A stretch of DNA of 64,000 bases. Origin: Volvox africanus (Eukaryota > Chlorophyta > Chlorophyceae > Chlamydomonadales > Volvocaceae). Both the position numbers and the translations under genes were made by a program. Positions within the stretch are counted from its first letter, which is position 1, and each line of letters begins with the position of its first letter. The stretch is taken from positions 3,100,001 to 3,164,000 of the forward strand of contig BSDZ01000008.1 of NCBI GenBank assembly GCA_030268105.1. Reading direction: 5' to 3'. Below the pieces are notes generated by a model, which saw nothing but the letters and a program-made list of their open reading frames with translations, had not been told where the DNA came from and did not search any database. This document shows, in pieces, positions 49,843 to 61,900 of this stretch.

Positions 49843-49847
49843 TTACA
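49843..49847 (-). terminator. TGTAA polyadenylation signal of the lectin gene
   Basis: TTACA on the plus strand, that is TGTAA in the transcript, 24 nt after the TAA stop. It supports ending the gene at 49871 rather than splicing onward from the GTAAAC that overlaps the stop. Confidence 0.55.
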
Positions 49848-49870
49848 TGCCGTTTGCTGGGCCATGCCGT

Positions 49871-52800
49871 TTACCGCACGCGCGGGGAGCGGCCGCGGGG
49901 CGGCGGCAAAGCCCTGGCCAGTGGCGGCGACGATATCGGCGGTGAAGAGTTTGGTGCCGGCGAGGGGTTGGGCGACGGTGGCGGAGACTTGGCGTTCTTC
50001 GGCGGCTTTGGTAATGGAGGCGCAGGGGGTGGCGATGTCAACGGCGGCGGTGGCGATGATCGCAGTGGTGGTGGCGATGGCGGCGGCGACGGTGGCGATG
50101 ATCGTAGTGGTGGTGGCGATGTCGTCGTCGGCGGGGGCGATGATCGTGATGGTGGTGGCGATGGCGGCGGGGATTGCGAAGCAGATGGCGACCAACCAGC
50201 TGCATCACGAAACAGCACAAGGAAGGGGGCCGACGGCACAATATCTTATTTGCGCAATAGTTAGTTACCTTGCATAAGCCAACCAGCCTCGTGGTCCTCA
50301 AACCTTGCCATCTTATGTTGAGTGAATTACCGGCAGGCCCCCTAGGCCAATGGTTTATCATCGCTTGTAAGTTGGCAGGCCTTTTTGAGGAAAGCACACT
50401 CCGATGCAGCAGACGTTCTATTCCAGAAAGACATTACACGCCTTCGAAAATGCAGCCGCAAATGCGACAAGGGATGAGGAACGGCGCAGCACGATATAAT
50501 GTGCAACCCTCATTGCGTGCCTGCCTGCCTGCCTCCCCGACCCACAAGTGCAACACTCGATCGGCCCCACTCACTGATCGTGAAGGCAAACGTCTGACCG
50601 GATACCACGCTGCAGGGCTGCATCACCAACAGCGTCTCAGTAGGTGAGGTGACGTTCAGGCCCACGCAGTTTTGCGTTGAGAACTTTGGCTGCAGCGCCC
50701 ATCTGGGGGAAGGAAAGGAGGGGCCGGAGGGTAGAAAGGCAAAGGGGGTGGGTTAGGTAGAGGGCATTTCAAGCGGTTAAGCCCGGCATCCCCGGGTGGT
50801 TGGATTTTGGGGATGACCGGATGACCAAGCAACACCTGTGGGGCCTTAAGGAATGACTCGGGCAGCCGCAACCTAATGCGGGAGCCAAACCCCGTGGCGC
50901 CATCACGGCAAATCTAGACCCGGTACGCAGGAATTGGGGATGCAAGAGACAACCTGAAAGCCCAGCACCAAAGCGGCGTTACTTTCCCTGTTTTCGAGTC
51001 ACACCACATGTTTAGTTTGAATACTTTTGCTTATTTGTTCTTGTTTCCGTGGAGTAAGTGAGCACCACATTAAATGCAAGTGCAAGAATTACGTAAGACC
51101 CTGGCCCCTACCTCCCTGCCAAACAAACCTCCTTCCCTTCTCCATAAACGCATGGGAGCCGAAGCCCTGGGGGAGAGGGCGGAGGCGGAGCGGCGGTGCG
51201 GCCGGCGCAAAACCTGCCCACTAAACCCCAACCCAAGGAAAGCTCCCCCGGAAGAGTGAGACAGCTACCTCACATAAGGTCCTACCGGCGGAACAACCCG
51301 ACCCAACAAATTAGCAAACTCTGGGACTGCAACACCCCACCGCCCCTCGCGACCTTCAGCGTGCTGAAATCGCCGTGCGCCCAAGGCCCGCACAAGAAAA
51401 TCACCGCACTCCTTTCTAAAACGTGTAGACTCAAATATGACTTTTGACGCCCCAATACTCACGCCACGCTGTAACGGGTTCCTCCGAGTCCTTGCTGCTC
51501 AGCCAAAAAAGAAAGCCACGTTATCAGTGTGTCGTTTACGCACTCACCCAGCGCCCTGCACAGTCGGCTTGAATTGCTGGGACTCGTCTGTGAAGGTGCA
51601 GTCCCACAAACGAACAGCACCGTTGTACGTCACGTATGCGGAATTGCCGTAGTCATTGGCGGGCGGGGCTCCGTCAGACAGAGACCAAGCCGTCCAGCAG
51701 CGCTTGATGTTGACCGCACTGTATATGCGAATTACGCCATCACCTCCGCATAAAGAGAAAATCCCAACGAAGAGCACGTGGTATTTTATTATTTAGAACG
51801 TACGAGAAGGTGGGTACGAGACACTACGGTGGAGAAAAATAACGTGACGCTTGCCCGGCGGTGTGGGCCGGTGACGTTGTCGGCCACAAGGTACATGGGA
51901 AAGCGGACTTGATTCTTATCCTTGGGTATACCGTTGGGAACGAACGCAGCCGTTGTGTGCCGCCGTCTATGACTAACCGGAAATGCGTAGTGCCGCACCC
52001 GCAGGAGCGGATAAGGTCCTAGTGAGAGGTTCTTCGGCCCACCCTGGGCAGCCCTCTCTTGTCCGGGTTCGCATATCCCTTCCTTGCCGAGGGCGAAGGG
52101 GCTGAAGAGACCACAAAGCTGCTAAACCCGTAGGAGAGAGCTGGGAAGAGCTCTGCCCCTGCCCCTGCCCCTGCCCCTCCTGCTGCCGTGAGTCCTGCGG
52201 ATTTTGCGACGTGCTTACTCCGTGTGTTCCCGAACCCTTAAGCAGTTCCCCGGTACTCACCCGCATTCAGCACAATAAACTTCTGTGTTTGCGAGCTTGC
52301 ATCGCAGGTGGTCTGCACTAGCTTAGCTCCGTTGACGACCTGGCCGCCCGCTACATCAATGCATCGGTTGGTGCCCAGAGCTGTGCGGATGGGTTGGGCT
52401 GCGTCGAGGAGGACAGGTTGACAAGGAAACGTGGTAAGGGTGGAGTATGAGGGGTATGCGCGCCTTCTAGGGTTATGAGTTGCGAGGACAAAGGGTCCGT
52501 TGACGTGATGTGGTTGGGGTGGTAAGTAGGAAAGCAAAAGGGGCGACACGGCTAAGGCGCCGAAGTACCAGGAAGCCTGTCGCATAAGCTACGAGAAACC
52601 CAGAGAATTAGGGGTTTTGGTGACTGAGCCAGCTCAAGGATTTGCGCGCGTCAGTGCACCGCTTGCAGCTGCTAGGGCCGCCACTGGCCGTCAAGGCCAC
52701 AATGACTGCGTGTACGAGTTTAAACCAGAAAACCAGCGGCGCCCATCCGGGATTTCTTACGTTTGTGAATTTGCGTTAAAAAAACAGATTCCCAAATGTT

Positions 52801-53483
52801 CGGTGTGCTATTCAGGGCGTTGGCATAATAGCGCCGCTCAAAAGGCCGCGCTCGCCGGGAACCCATCATATTATGTTACCACTACCGGATGCTCGCGGAT
52901 TTGTTGCACAAACGCTACTTACCCGCCGGAAATGGTGGAGGAGGCGGGGGCGGGGAAATTGGTGGCGGTCGTGGCGGGCGGGAAGCCCGGTTGGGGGACA
53001 CCTGCTGCAAGCGACGGCCGGATGAAGAAGACCCTGCAGGAAAGGTATGCAAGTTGCAAGAGATAGAGTTGCTCTCAAACATAGCGCGATAAATTTCGGA
53101 TGGTAAGATTCGAAAATATAGAGGAGGGAAGACACTTGTGTCTTAATCGTGCGTTTTTTTGACTTGCAATGGGACAGACGAGAAGCGGAAAGCGTCGCCG
53201 ATGACATACTATGGTCTGTTGCAGTTCCAAAACGCATAATATCAGAGTACTAAAATATTTTGAGCGATCATTAGTAAGGTTTTGCTTGCCTATCTGCAAG
53301 TAAGCCAAAGCCCTGGGACGTCAATCCAAGGATCGAGACAACGAAGACCAACTCATCCAGTACGCGCTCTCTATATAAATGATACCAACAAGTTACCTCA
53401 CCATATTCCGGTAGAGCAGCACCGTGAAGAATACTTGCCACAAGTAGTAGGACTGTGGCGGCTAAGATGTGATGGCTGTGCAT
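49871..53483 (-). CDS. Secreted ricin-B-type (beta-trefoil) lectin with proline-rich linker and tail
   Basis: Six exons (minus): 53483-53402, 53033-52923, 52398-52261, 51743-51548, 50702-50575, 50199-49871. The frame closes at TAA, 327 residues. Exon 1 is a signal peptide (MHSHHILAATVLLLVASILHG). Exon 2 is Ser/Arg then Pro-rich (ISPPPPPPPFP). Exons 3-5 form three trefoil repeats: NRCIDVAGGQVVNGAKLVQ, then RCWTAWSLSDG with GAVRLWDCTFTDESQQF, then NCVGLNVTSPTETLLVMQ with CSVVSGQTFAF. Exon 6 is a Ser-Pro-rich tail (SPPPSPPPSRSSPPP) of the kind hydroxylated and glycosylated in algal cell-wall proteins. It carries only a sugar-binding fold; no enzymatic or toxic domain is present. A role in cell wall or extracellular matrix carbohydrate binding is inferred. 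Introns 1, 2, 3 and 5 are phase 1 and intron 4 is phase 2; intron 3 has a GAG acceptor. Confidence 0.88.
50034..50175 (-). repeat. Coding minisatellite for the Ser-Pro tail
   Basis: GGTGGTGGCGATGGCGG-like units recur on the plus strand with GATGATCG spacers. In the lectin frame they encode SPPP/RSSPPP repeats. All six frames are open here, which creates misleading Asp/Gly and His/Arg frames. Confidence 0.85.
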
Positions 53484-55965
53484 TTTTCCTCGCAGCCCAG
53501 ACTACTAGTGTAGGTCGTATCCTATTATCAAGGGCCTAAATCCCCTATTTATCTGGGTTTCAGGAACTCTGGATCTAGGAAGCTCCCAAGTACCTGAAAG
53601 TACGAGTTTGATCACACATTCTGACGTTTTCCGTTAGGTCGGTTACCTGTTCTCTTCGGGCCCCGGCAACTATAATATTGTAAATCAAACACTTAAACAA
53701 AGAATGTTATTCTGAAAGTTCTTATTATAAAACTAATTTGTCTTACTAGTGATGCCAAGGGCTGGTGTCTTGGCGCTGCTAATGGCTAAAGTATAAACAT
53801 ATTACAAACAAGGAAAATTTCTGTATTTTTTTCTAAACATGAAATAAAAAAGCAAGCCTGTGTAAAATCTCACCCACCACCGCTCGCCCATACGATTCCA
53901 AGATGCCAAGCGCTATATTATTAATGTTTAAGCTGTCATACAATTGGGATTTCCATAGTAATTCCTAGAAACATTTGGGTGCGAAAGATATCTCTGGTGG
54001 GCGATTTAATGAGAAGAGTGAGGGGCGTGTGCGCATGTGTGAGGGATGAGTGAGGTTAGCTAGTTAGGGTGAGTGAGGTGAGTGCAGTGAGAAACCGATA
54101 ACAATTATTCTTAAAATGTTAACTGTTACCTTAATTGCGCATAGCTAGTTACTCTTTGAATAACGCAATCAGTTGCCGTCAAGATGCTGGCATACGCTGT
54201 TGGCATACAGCAGGTCACAGCAGCTGCCTGCGTGGAGCAGCTAGTCTAGGTCTAGCTGACACTGCAGGACAAAGTTTCCAGGAATCACTTACGAGCATCA
54301 AAGCGACCATCCACTGAAACCGCAAAGCTGTTTTTTGGTCTAATGGAGCGATGCTCCTGGCGCAAGATAGTTGTTCGTACTTTTCTGTTCTACGAGCATC
54401 ACGGTGCACCGCACGTGGCCAGACTTGTACGGCGTTTCTAGGCTTGCCACTTAATCTGCAGTAGTGTAAGCGCCTAAAAGGTGGGGATCAATGGGCATGC
54501 TATGATGTAAAGCACCTGGCGGCTGTGTGTAAATATCGTTTTACACAGGTTTTACTTATACCTAAATACCCCAAACAGGAGGCCATATATGGCTAAACAG
54601 CATTCTTTCGTTTCTAGGTGCGGTTAGGGGTGGCAGTCTGGATAATTGGAGGGGACATTAGTATCTAGATGCGGCTTCGCGGTACCAAGCACAGCACGAT
54701 ACAGCTAAGGGGTCCGCCCGGCTATCTATATGCCATCTGCTCGATATCCAAATGAGACTTAGGGGCCCCCAGCAGGTACATAGATGTACAAATATGTGAT
54801 GGGAAGGGCCTGTCAAGCCAGCCCAGGCAGCCTTTACATTAGTATGCAACAGGATCGCATTTAAATTTCGTTGCCCCGAAAGTCAAAAATAGGCAAGCCT
54901 CCACAGAGGCCAGCAGGCAGGATGTTGCCGTGTAGTATCCTGGAGATATCTACGGCCAAAATCCGGTATGACCAGGAAACTTGATATTTTCCTATTGGGC
55001 CTTTACTGTTAGACGGATATTATTACAGAGATACAACATGCCGTGTCACCTGGCCCGACCCCGGGCCCTGCCATTTCGCATGCGGAACAGCCGGCCAGCC
55101 CCGTTCGGTCCCCAAGTTCGGTCCCCAAGTCGTATAATCCCCGTCCGCATATACGGGCCACATGGCCCACATAAGAATAAGTGTTGAATTGTCTATAGCA
55201 TCGATGTATTCTTATAATATGTATAAGCCTACTTAAAAAAGAAACGTGTGCCGGCTTCGAATTATATGGAATCATAACATGATTGTGCCTGACAAGCACG
55301 CCATTCACGCCCGCGGAAAGGCTCCGTGAAGTCAGGAAAGTGGCAACCGGACGGCCATGCGTGCAGTAACAAGCTGGCTGTAATGCTGCCTCACCACGCT
55401 GCGCCACCCTCCACTACGTCACTGCCGCCGCTCGCTGGAGTTCGGGAACCCGTGGGGCTTTAGTACATATAGCGCGAGAATTATAGCAGAGGATTTGATG
55501 AGAGACGTCGGAGACGTTGGTCTTTCCTGTCCCAACCTCTTTCCGCAATGCACTCGCACGTCTCTCCCAGGGCAGGGATAAGTAAATGCGGCAGTAGAGA
55601 AACTCTGATTGAAATAGCGAATATGTGTCACGTGCTTTAATGCGTTGTATATAAACCAAATTCCCTTTCGACGCGGCACCCTTTTTTGGAGATTACGGCC
55701 ACAGATTCTAGGCTGTGCAGTCGTTTTAAAAAGGATAATGCCATTCAACAAAGTTAGATATTTATGACGAACTTCCTAAGCGGCTTTCTCTGTTCTCTTG
55801 AGTGTTTGAGTCCGTGCTTGCTGTTGCCGTTAGGGCGTTGTGCAAACGGCTTACCGTTAATTACGAACCCATCGTTTCAACCTTCAACGCATCCAGCGAT
55901 TTACACAGACGCTCTTACGTTTATTTGGTCTAGGTTATGTACATCAGCAATGCAGTTCCTGCAGA
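53484..55965. other. AT-rich divergent intergenic region, lectin / exonuclease
   Basis: About 2.5 kb without supported coding sequence. 53690-53960 is strongly AT-rich compared with the genes. A GTGAGTGAGGT-rich patch lies near 54040-54090, and a 13-bp direct repeat (TTCGGTCCCCAAG) near 55107-55132. A plus-strand open frame at 55764-56000 overlaps the exonuclease start and is probably its leader. Confidence 0.45.
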
Positions 55966-58900
55966 ATGTTATCTCCCGGTGCTTTCGACGCTACTTTTGA
56001 GGATCTTGTTGGCCTTGTCAAGGCCAGTCGAAGGCACAATCTGTTAGGAAAAAGTGGTACTTGGGAGGAATTCTTAAAGAAGCAAGGACAGGTAGGCTCT
56101 ATATGGCCGCCGCATCTGGTCACGCAGCCGTCGTCCCAACTGATACCACTATAGCTAACTCAATTTTATTACAATTGTATTTCCATTTCAAACCTTACAA
56201 ACTGTCTTTACTAGATACGGGCCTTCCTGACACAGTCAAACCCCGTCTTTCGCACCTTCCCCCTTTGTACCTAGCGTGGCGGCTTGGACCCTAAAAGACA
56301 TTCGAGAGATGTAAGTGAACATTTCATAATCCCAATCTGTTTTGGGGGACGCTTTCGAAGTATTGAGTTGCGTGGATGCGGTAGTTACAACGCACAGCTC
56401 CAATCTTTTGGATGGATCCAATCTTTTGTTTTCGCGCCTTACGGTTCGTTCCGCCTTCGTCCCCTGGGCATCTACCTTTCGATCCCCTTTTTCATCTCCC
56501 AAATTCTTAACAGGTACTTGAGGCTTACGCCAATGATCTTATAGATGTAGGTCTGGAAGGCGCAGCCTCCTCTTCTGCAGCAGTTCTCGGCCGGACCGCC
56601 AACTTTGCCAAGGACTTCGTTGAGCGCTACCTGAAATGGTCTAAAAAAGTCCGCAAAGTGAGGAATCTGCATTATTGATCGGGCTAGAACTTGGGGGGCT
56701 TGCACGTCACGCACGCCACTAATCGGCCCAAAACGGACATCCGTATCCTTAGCAGTCCCTCAACCACTCCTCAAGATTCCAATCCCCGCGTGGATTGCAC
56801 GACAGTATGGGGTATGCGCCTCCGTATAATTCATCCCTAGAGCGCACTTCACCGCCACGTCTTCGTGTTGCACATATCCCTCCCTTCCTCTCCCTCCGCA
56901 GGATGCAGCCAAGGGCCGTGGGAACTTGCCGGGGGATCCCGCCTGCAGTGATGGCACCGACTCGCAGCAGCACCCGCAGCAACAGCCAGAAACAGATCTG
57001 GACACACAGCAAGTCTCCGTATGGTCGCTAATACGTCGTACGCGGGCACACCCCAAGTATGGGATGCATTACAGTCTGCTGCCGTCGTACAGTTCTGGTT
57101 GGACCAGGATCAAGCGGTAAGGCCTCGCTTTGCATTGATGTCTGTCTGTCTGCTTGCCCCATAATCATGTAACCATGTGCTGCGCTTGTTCGTTGAGTTA
57201 CCCAGGGTGTGTTTCCTTAGAGTTTTTACAATAACTACCTTAACTACCCCGGCGGGAATTCTACGTGTGCTGCCCATTACACCACACCACATCATATCAT
57301 ATCATATCATATCGCATCACTACATACATCATGGCCGCCGGTGCATGCCCTTGCAGAGAAGGTCGCTCATAGTGTAACCACGCTACACCAAAACAGCACA
57401 AGCACCAGTACAAACACCCGCACCACAACACACCATATACATAAATCGCAGATTACAAATATATGTAACAAATTCACCATGAAAGCAACCCTGCATGCTG
57501 CGGTTGCCCAACGCCCCGGCTTCTTAATTTCATCTAATCGGGGCGGGTTAGTCCTGCTTACCCTCGCTCCGCAGTCTCTCCGTAGTCTCTCAGTTTCCCA
57601 ACCGCACTATCGTCCCGGACTGCAGAGCGCATCTTTCCGCTGATGTACGGCCGCGACTCCTTGCCTTGGACTGCGAGATGTGCGCCACAGAGGAGGACGA
57701 CTCGGCGCTCCTTGGGGTGTGCGTGGTGGACGAGTTCGGGGAGGTGTTGTACCAAAGTATCGTGCGGCCCGAGGGGAGGATCAAGGATCTGCGGACGGCG
57801 CTGACGGGTAGGTGGGACACTCTGCAGGTTAGGGTTCAGCACCCCCATACGTCGCCCTCCAATCTAGGGTAGGGAAGATACGGGGGCGGTCGCTCTCGGG
57901 GGCGGGGAGGGTTTGGACAGCTCATGGGGCCGGCATGTGAGGGACCGGTGGAAAGGGGAGATGGATAGGGATAAGGATAGGGATAGGGAGGCCACTCTGG
58001 TGTCTCGTTTGTCGGTCGTTGTGTTCCCTTGAGTTAGTTTCCCGTGAGGAGCCGGTGGGTCCCGGAGGCTGGAGGCACGCGGTGACTGGTGGGATATTGG
58101 GTGATGAGTGGTGGTAAGAGACATATGTGTCAGCAAGTAGGGCGCTGCTCCCGTTCCCGTGCTCTCTGGGCCTCCCTCTCTGGTTGCTCGGCGGTGAGGG
58201 GGTTGCCTGAACAGCCCGGGTCACTCTCGTTTTTCTTCTCCCTTCGATCAATGGTGCGATGTCACCTGATCTGCAATCGTGTGTGTTTTAGGGTTCCGTT
58301 GGGGGCCCTGGGGGAGAGTTGTCATGACAGGGTGCGTTGGTGCTCCCGTTATCTGCACACATATACACACATACACACAGAGTTTGTTTGGTGATGATTT
58401 CGCATCCACACTCCCTCCCCAAGGTGTCACGGAGGCAGATCTGGTGAGCATCAAGGTGACGGCTAAGGACGCGCAGCGAGCGGTGTGCAAGCTGCTAGAA
58501 GGTGACGGCAGCAACGGCCGACCCGTGGTTCTCGTGGGCCATGCGCTCCATCACGACCTCATGGCGCTGCGGCTCGACCATCAACCTGTCATCGACACCT
58601 CCTTGATCTTCTCCTACAGGTGGGCCTTGCGGCGAAGAAATGCACGCCAAAAGGTCAAGGTCAAAGCGATGGAACCTTACATGGTCCGGTTGTTTTCTGC
58701 AACAGTCCACACTGAGGGGGCCCGGTTGGAGGTCGGTGGAAAGGTGCGAGGTTTGGCGCGGCCGGGGCCCCCGGGTGCTGGATTTGGGTTGCTTGAATGA
58801 GCGGGAACAGCTGGCACATGTGAAGAAGCATGTGGACCTATCGGGGTGGGTGATCGCTTCGCGAGGCGGGAGCGCAGGTGGGATGCACCGGGACCAACCC

Positions 58901-61900
58901 TGTGTGCATTGTGTGTGTGTATGTTTGTGTGTGTATGTGTATGTGGAACACCGTTAAGGATGGGAGTGGGAATCCCGCGCCCTGAGTGTGTCTCCTCGCT
59001 GTATATGTACTTAGGCTAGGAGCATGCCGCATGTGCGTGGGTACGAGGTGAGAGAGGTTCAAGAGGGGGCGGGCCGCATTAAGCTCGGCCCGCCCCCCAC
59101 CCTGGAGGCGGCAAACGAGGAGGCGAGCATTTGCTAGTGCGCGGACGCCCCGCAGCTTAAGAACTGCTCCATTGCCCGGGGTGCTGGTGCCGACATTGGT
59201 GGTGTAGTTTTGCCGCAGTCAGGCGACCATTCTTAATATGGGTTTTGATAGGATGCTGCGCAAGGAGAACTAGCGTGCTTCTGTCGTCAGCCAGTTAGTG
59301 ATAAGGCCCTTTTAGCGCTCTGGGCCTTCATTTGCTCGTAGATAAATTGTTTAGGCTTACTTATTACTTCCATGAGCGATTGCCATTATTTCCTAAATGT
59401 GATTTCTGTGGTACCCTCTTCCATCCCCTTACCACTGGGTTTCAGGATCTTTTAGGTTATGAGGGGTTTAGTTTTGAGTGAGTTTGGTGGTTGGAGAAGA
59501 TGGTGTGTTGCTGTCCGGCCCGTTGTGGCTATACGTGGTGTGTGTTCGATGAGGGTGCAGGGGCAGCGGACTCGTGGCCTCGCAGCTTCCCGGTGGCAGC
59601 CCTCTTCTGTCAACCGGGCTGTCTGACCATCGCGTTTGCCGCGCAAAGGAGGGGGCTGTCGCACAACCCCAACTCCGATTAGCGTCCCATGTTCGTTATT
59701 TGTGTGCCTTGTTTGCCTTCGGCGCTTGCGAGCTTGGAGTGACTGAGAGTAAAAAGCGGCCATCACCACCATCACCACCGCATCACCACCATCACCACCG
59801 CCAACAACAACACCGCGACCACGACCACCTACATCACTTGTTGTTGGATGCTCTATGACCCTTTTCCCACCCCGCTGTACCACGCAGGAATCTTCCCAGC
59901 TGCATCCCCGGACTTAAGGACCTGGCTCGTGCAATGCTGGGGGTGGAGATGAGGAAGAGGGCGGGCGGTACGCACGACTCAATGGAGGATGCTGCCGTGG
60001 CCATGCGGGTGAGGGACGTAGATGCCTCCGCGCGCACGCAGCCTTTCACCCAACCTCCTCCCCGGACTTACTTTGACGTTATAAGGTTTTACTTGATTTG
60101 GTCCAAAAACCGCGTGGGTTTAATTAATATATTTCTCCGTTGCACGTACCGCCGCCACATGAGCAACAACTTGCACAACGAAGTTATGTTGCTGGGTTGC
60201 AGGAGTTCAAGCATACCCCCATTCATGGAATGAGCACACATTTGCTTCCGGTGCTGTGCTGTGCTGTGCTGTGCTGTGCTGTCAACTCTAACAATTGAAA
60301 GTCTCCATGCCACTTTCCCGTTCTGATTCTCCAAGCTCTGCCTACATGAACTGCCCTTTCCCACTTTTCCCGCATCCGGTGTTCACGCAGCTTGTAATGC
60401 GCGAGCTGCAGATGGCGGTTCCATCGCCCCCTTTGGAGCCTCCGCAGGTGAAGGTTCCGGCGACAGAGCTGGTCAAGCTCATGGCGTACGCATTGCCTGA
60501 GGGAATGGGGCCAGTGGAGGCCGAGCAGGCACTGCGGGCCGCATTTGCGGCTGCAGGCGCCCCAACTTTCGAGCGCGTGGAGGTCATCCCGGACAACTCA
60601 AAGCAGGTGCGCGTGCGTTTCCATGTACGGATGCATTGATGGATGGATGGATGGATGGATGGATGGATGGATAAATATGTTACATAAGTACCCACACAGT
60701 ATCACAATGGTAACATGATGTAGATCGCAGCTTTTTCCGCAAAAATGTTGCCCCAATAAGCATCTCTTCACGATTGCCCGGCTTTCCCGATTGTGTGATG
60801 GCGCCTCCTCCGTTGCCTTCCATTCCAATCTTAAATGTCCGTAGTGACAATATTTCTAATAATACATTCTGTTCGCACAGACCACGTACATTGATGGTCT
60901 TCATATGTATATATCTTCATATTCTATGGTCTTCAAAAGGCCCAAGAGCCGTTTCCCTTCGGTGCCCTGTTTGGGGGTAGCAACAGGGGAGTTCAGTTAT
61001 AGGGGATAAAATGCCCTCAGAAATCCAAGCCAGATACGCTCATATACCCTACATAACCTTAGGAATCACAGCATAGTATATAACGGTGACCGATTTACCA
61101 CTCTGCTTGCGGGTTGTGGCTGCTGCATAAGAGCTTGTCGCTGCGCTGTTTAAGTGGTTTCGGTCGCTTCTCAGGGCATGTGCTGCCAAACCCCTCATCA
61201 ACCGTGGTCTGGATGACGATGTCCTCTTCCCAGCTCCACCACCCGCCACCCAGCGTCCATGCCCCCCCAACGCTAAAACCCGTGGCCCATGACCCTGCAA
61301 TTTGGATGTGTGCTGCAGGTGTTCCTTGTGTTTGCGAAGCCCTCCGTGGCCAACGAAGGCTTCAAGAAGCTCCCTGGAAAAATGGAGAAGGACTGGCTTG
61401 GGCGCTACTACAAGGAAGTGAGTGATCCGCTTGGGGGGCTCACACTCTGGATCTGAGGGCAGGAGACTGCGAGCAATGTGTGCGGGCATGCAGGTATGCG
61501 GTGCAACAGTGCAGTACGAGGGTAGAAAGTGGTGGAGCGGTGGCAACGCCCAAGGAAAGGGAGGCGCCTTAGTGCCGTGGATGGTGGATGGTGGATGATC
61601 GTTTGCAAGGGGACCAGACCATGTTGGGCCCTATGTATGCATGTGTGCGTATCAGGCTGGAGCACACGGGGAAATCGTTTTGGGCCATTATCGACACTCA
61701 CTCGGTGTTTCTTGATTGGTAATGCGAACGCACATGAGGGTTGGATTAATGTGGGATTTGTTACTGTAGAGTTGGGGCGTCGTAAGTCAGCCCGGAGGAG
61801 GGGCTTCCGAGTGGCTGGGGAATTTTTGGAAACAGCCCCTGTTGCCTCCCTGACTATCACGCGCCTCTCCTCCCACCACCCCAACAAGCCTGGGGTTTGC

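Larger units (their letters stand above)
45474..49870. other. Intergenic, 4.4 kb upstream of the kinase
   Basis: Neighbours are in tandem, so this holds the kinase promoter and the lectin 3' flank. Around 46250-46560 the sequence is AT-rich. It contains a nested stem-loop (47357-47434), a short CA run and one dispersed repeat copy. Open frames such as 47365-47586 and 46544-46741 lack splice context or motifs. Confidence 0.45.

Noticed and set aside
49701..50264. Asp/Gly-repeat protein on the plus strand
   Set aside because: All six frames are open through the minisatellite. Only the minus-strand SPPP frame joins in phase to the lectin exons and has a nearby TGTAA.
52617..53066. 149-residue plus-strand open frame
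   Set aside because: Overlaps lectin exon 2 in antisense; the minus-strand Pro-rich exon has matching splice sites and phase on both sides.
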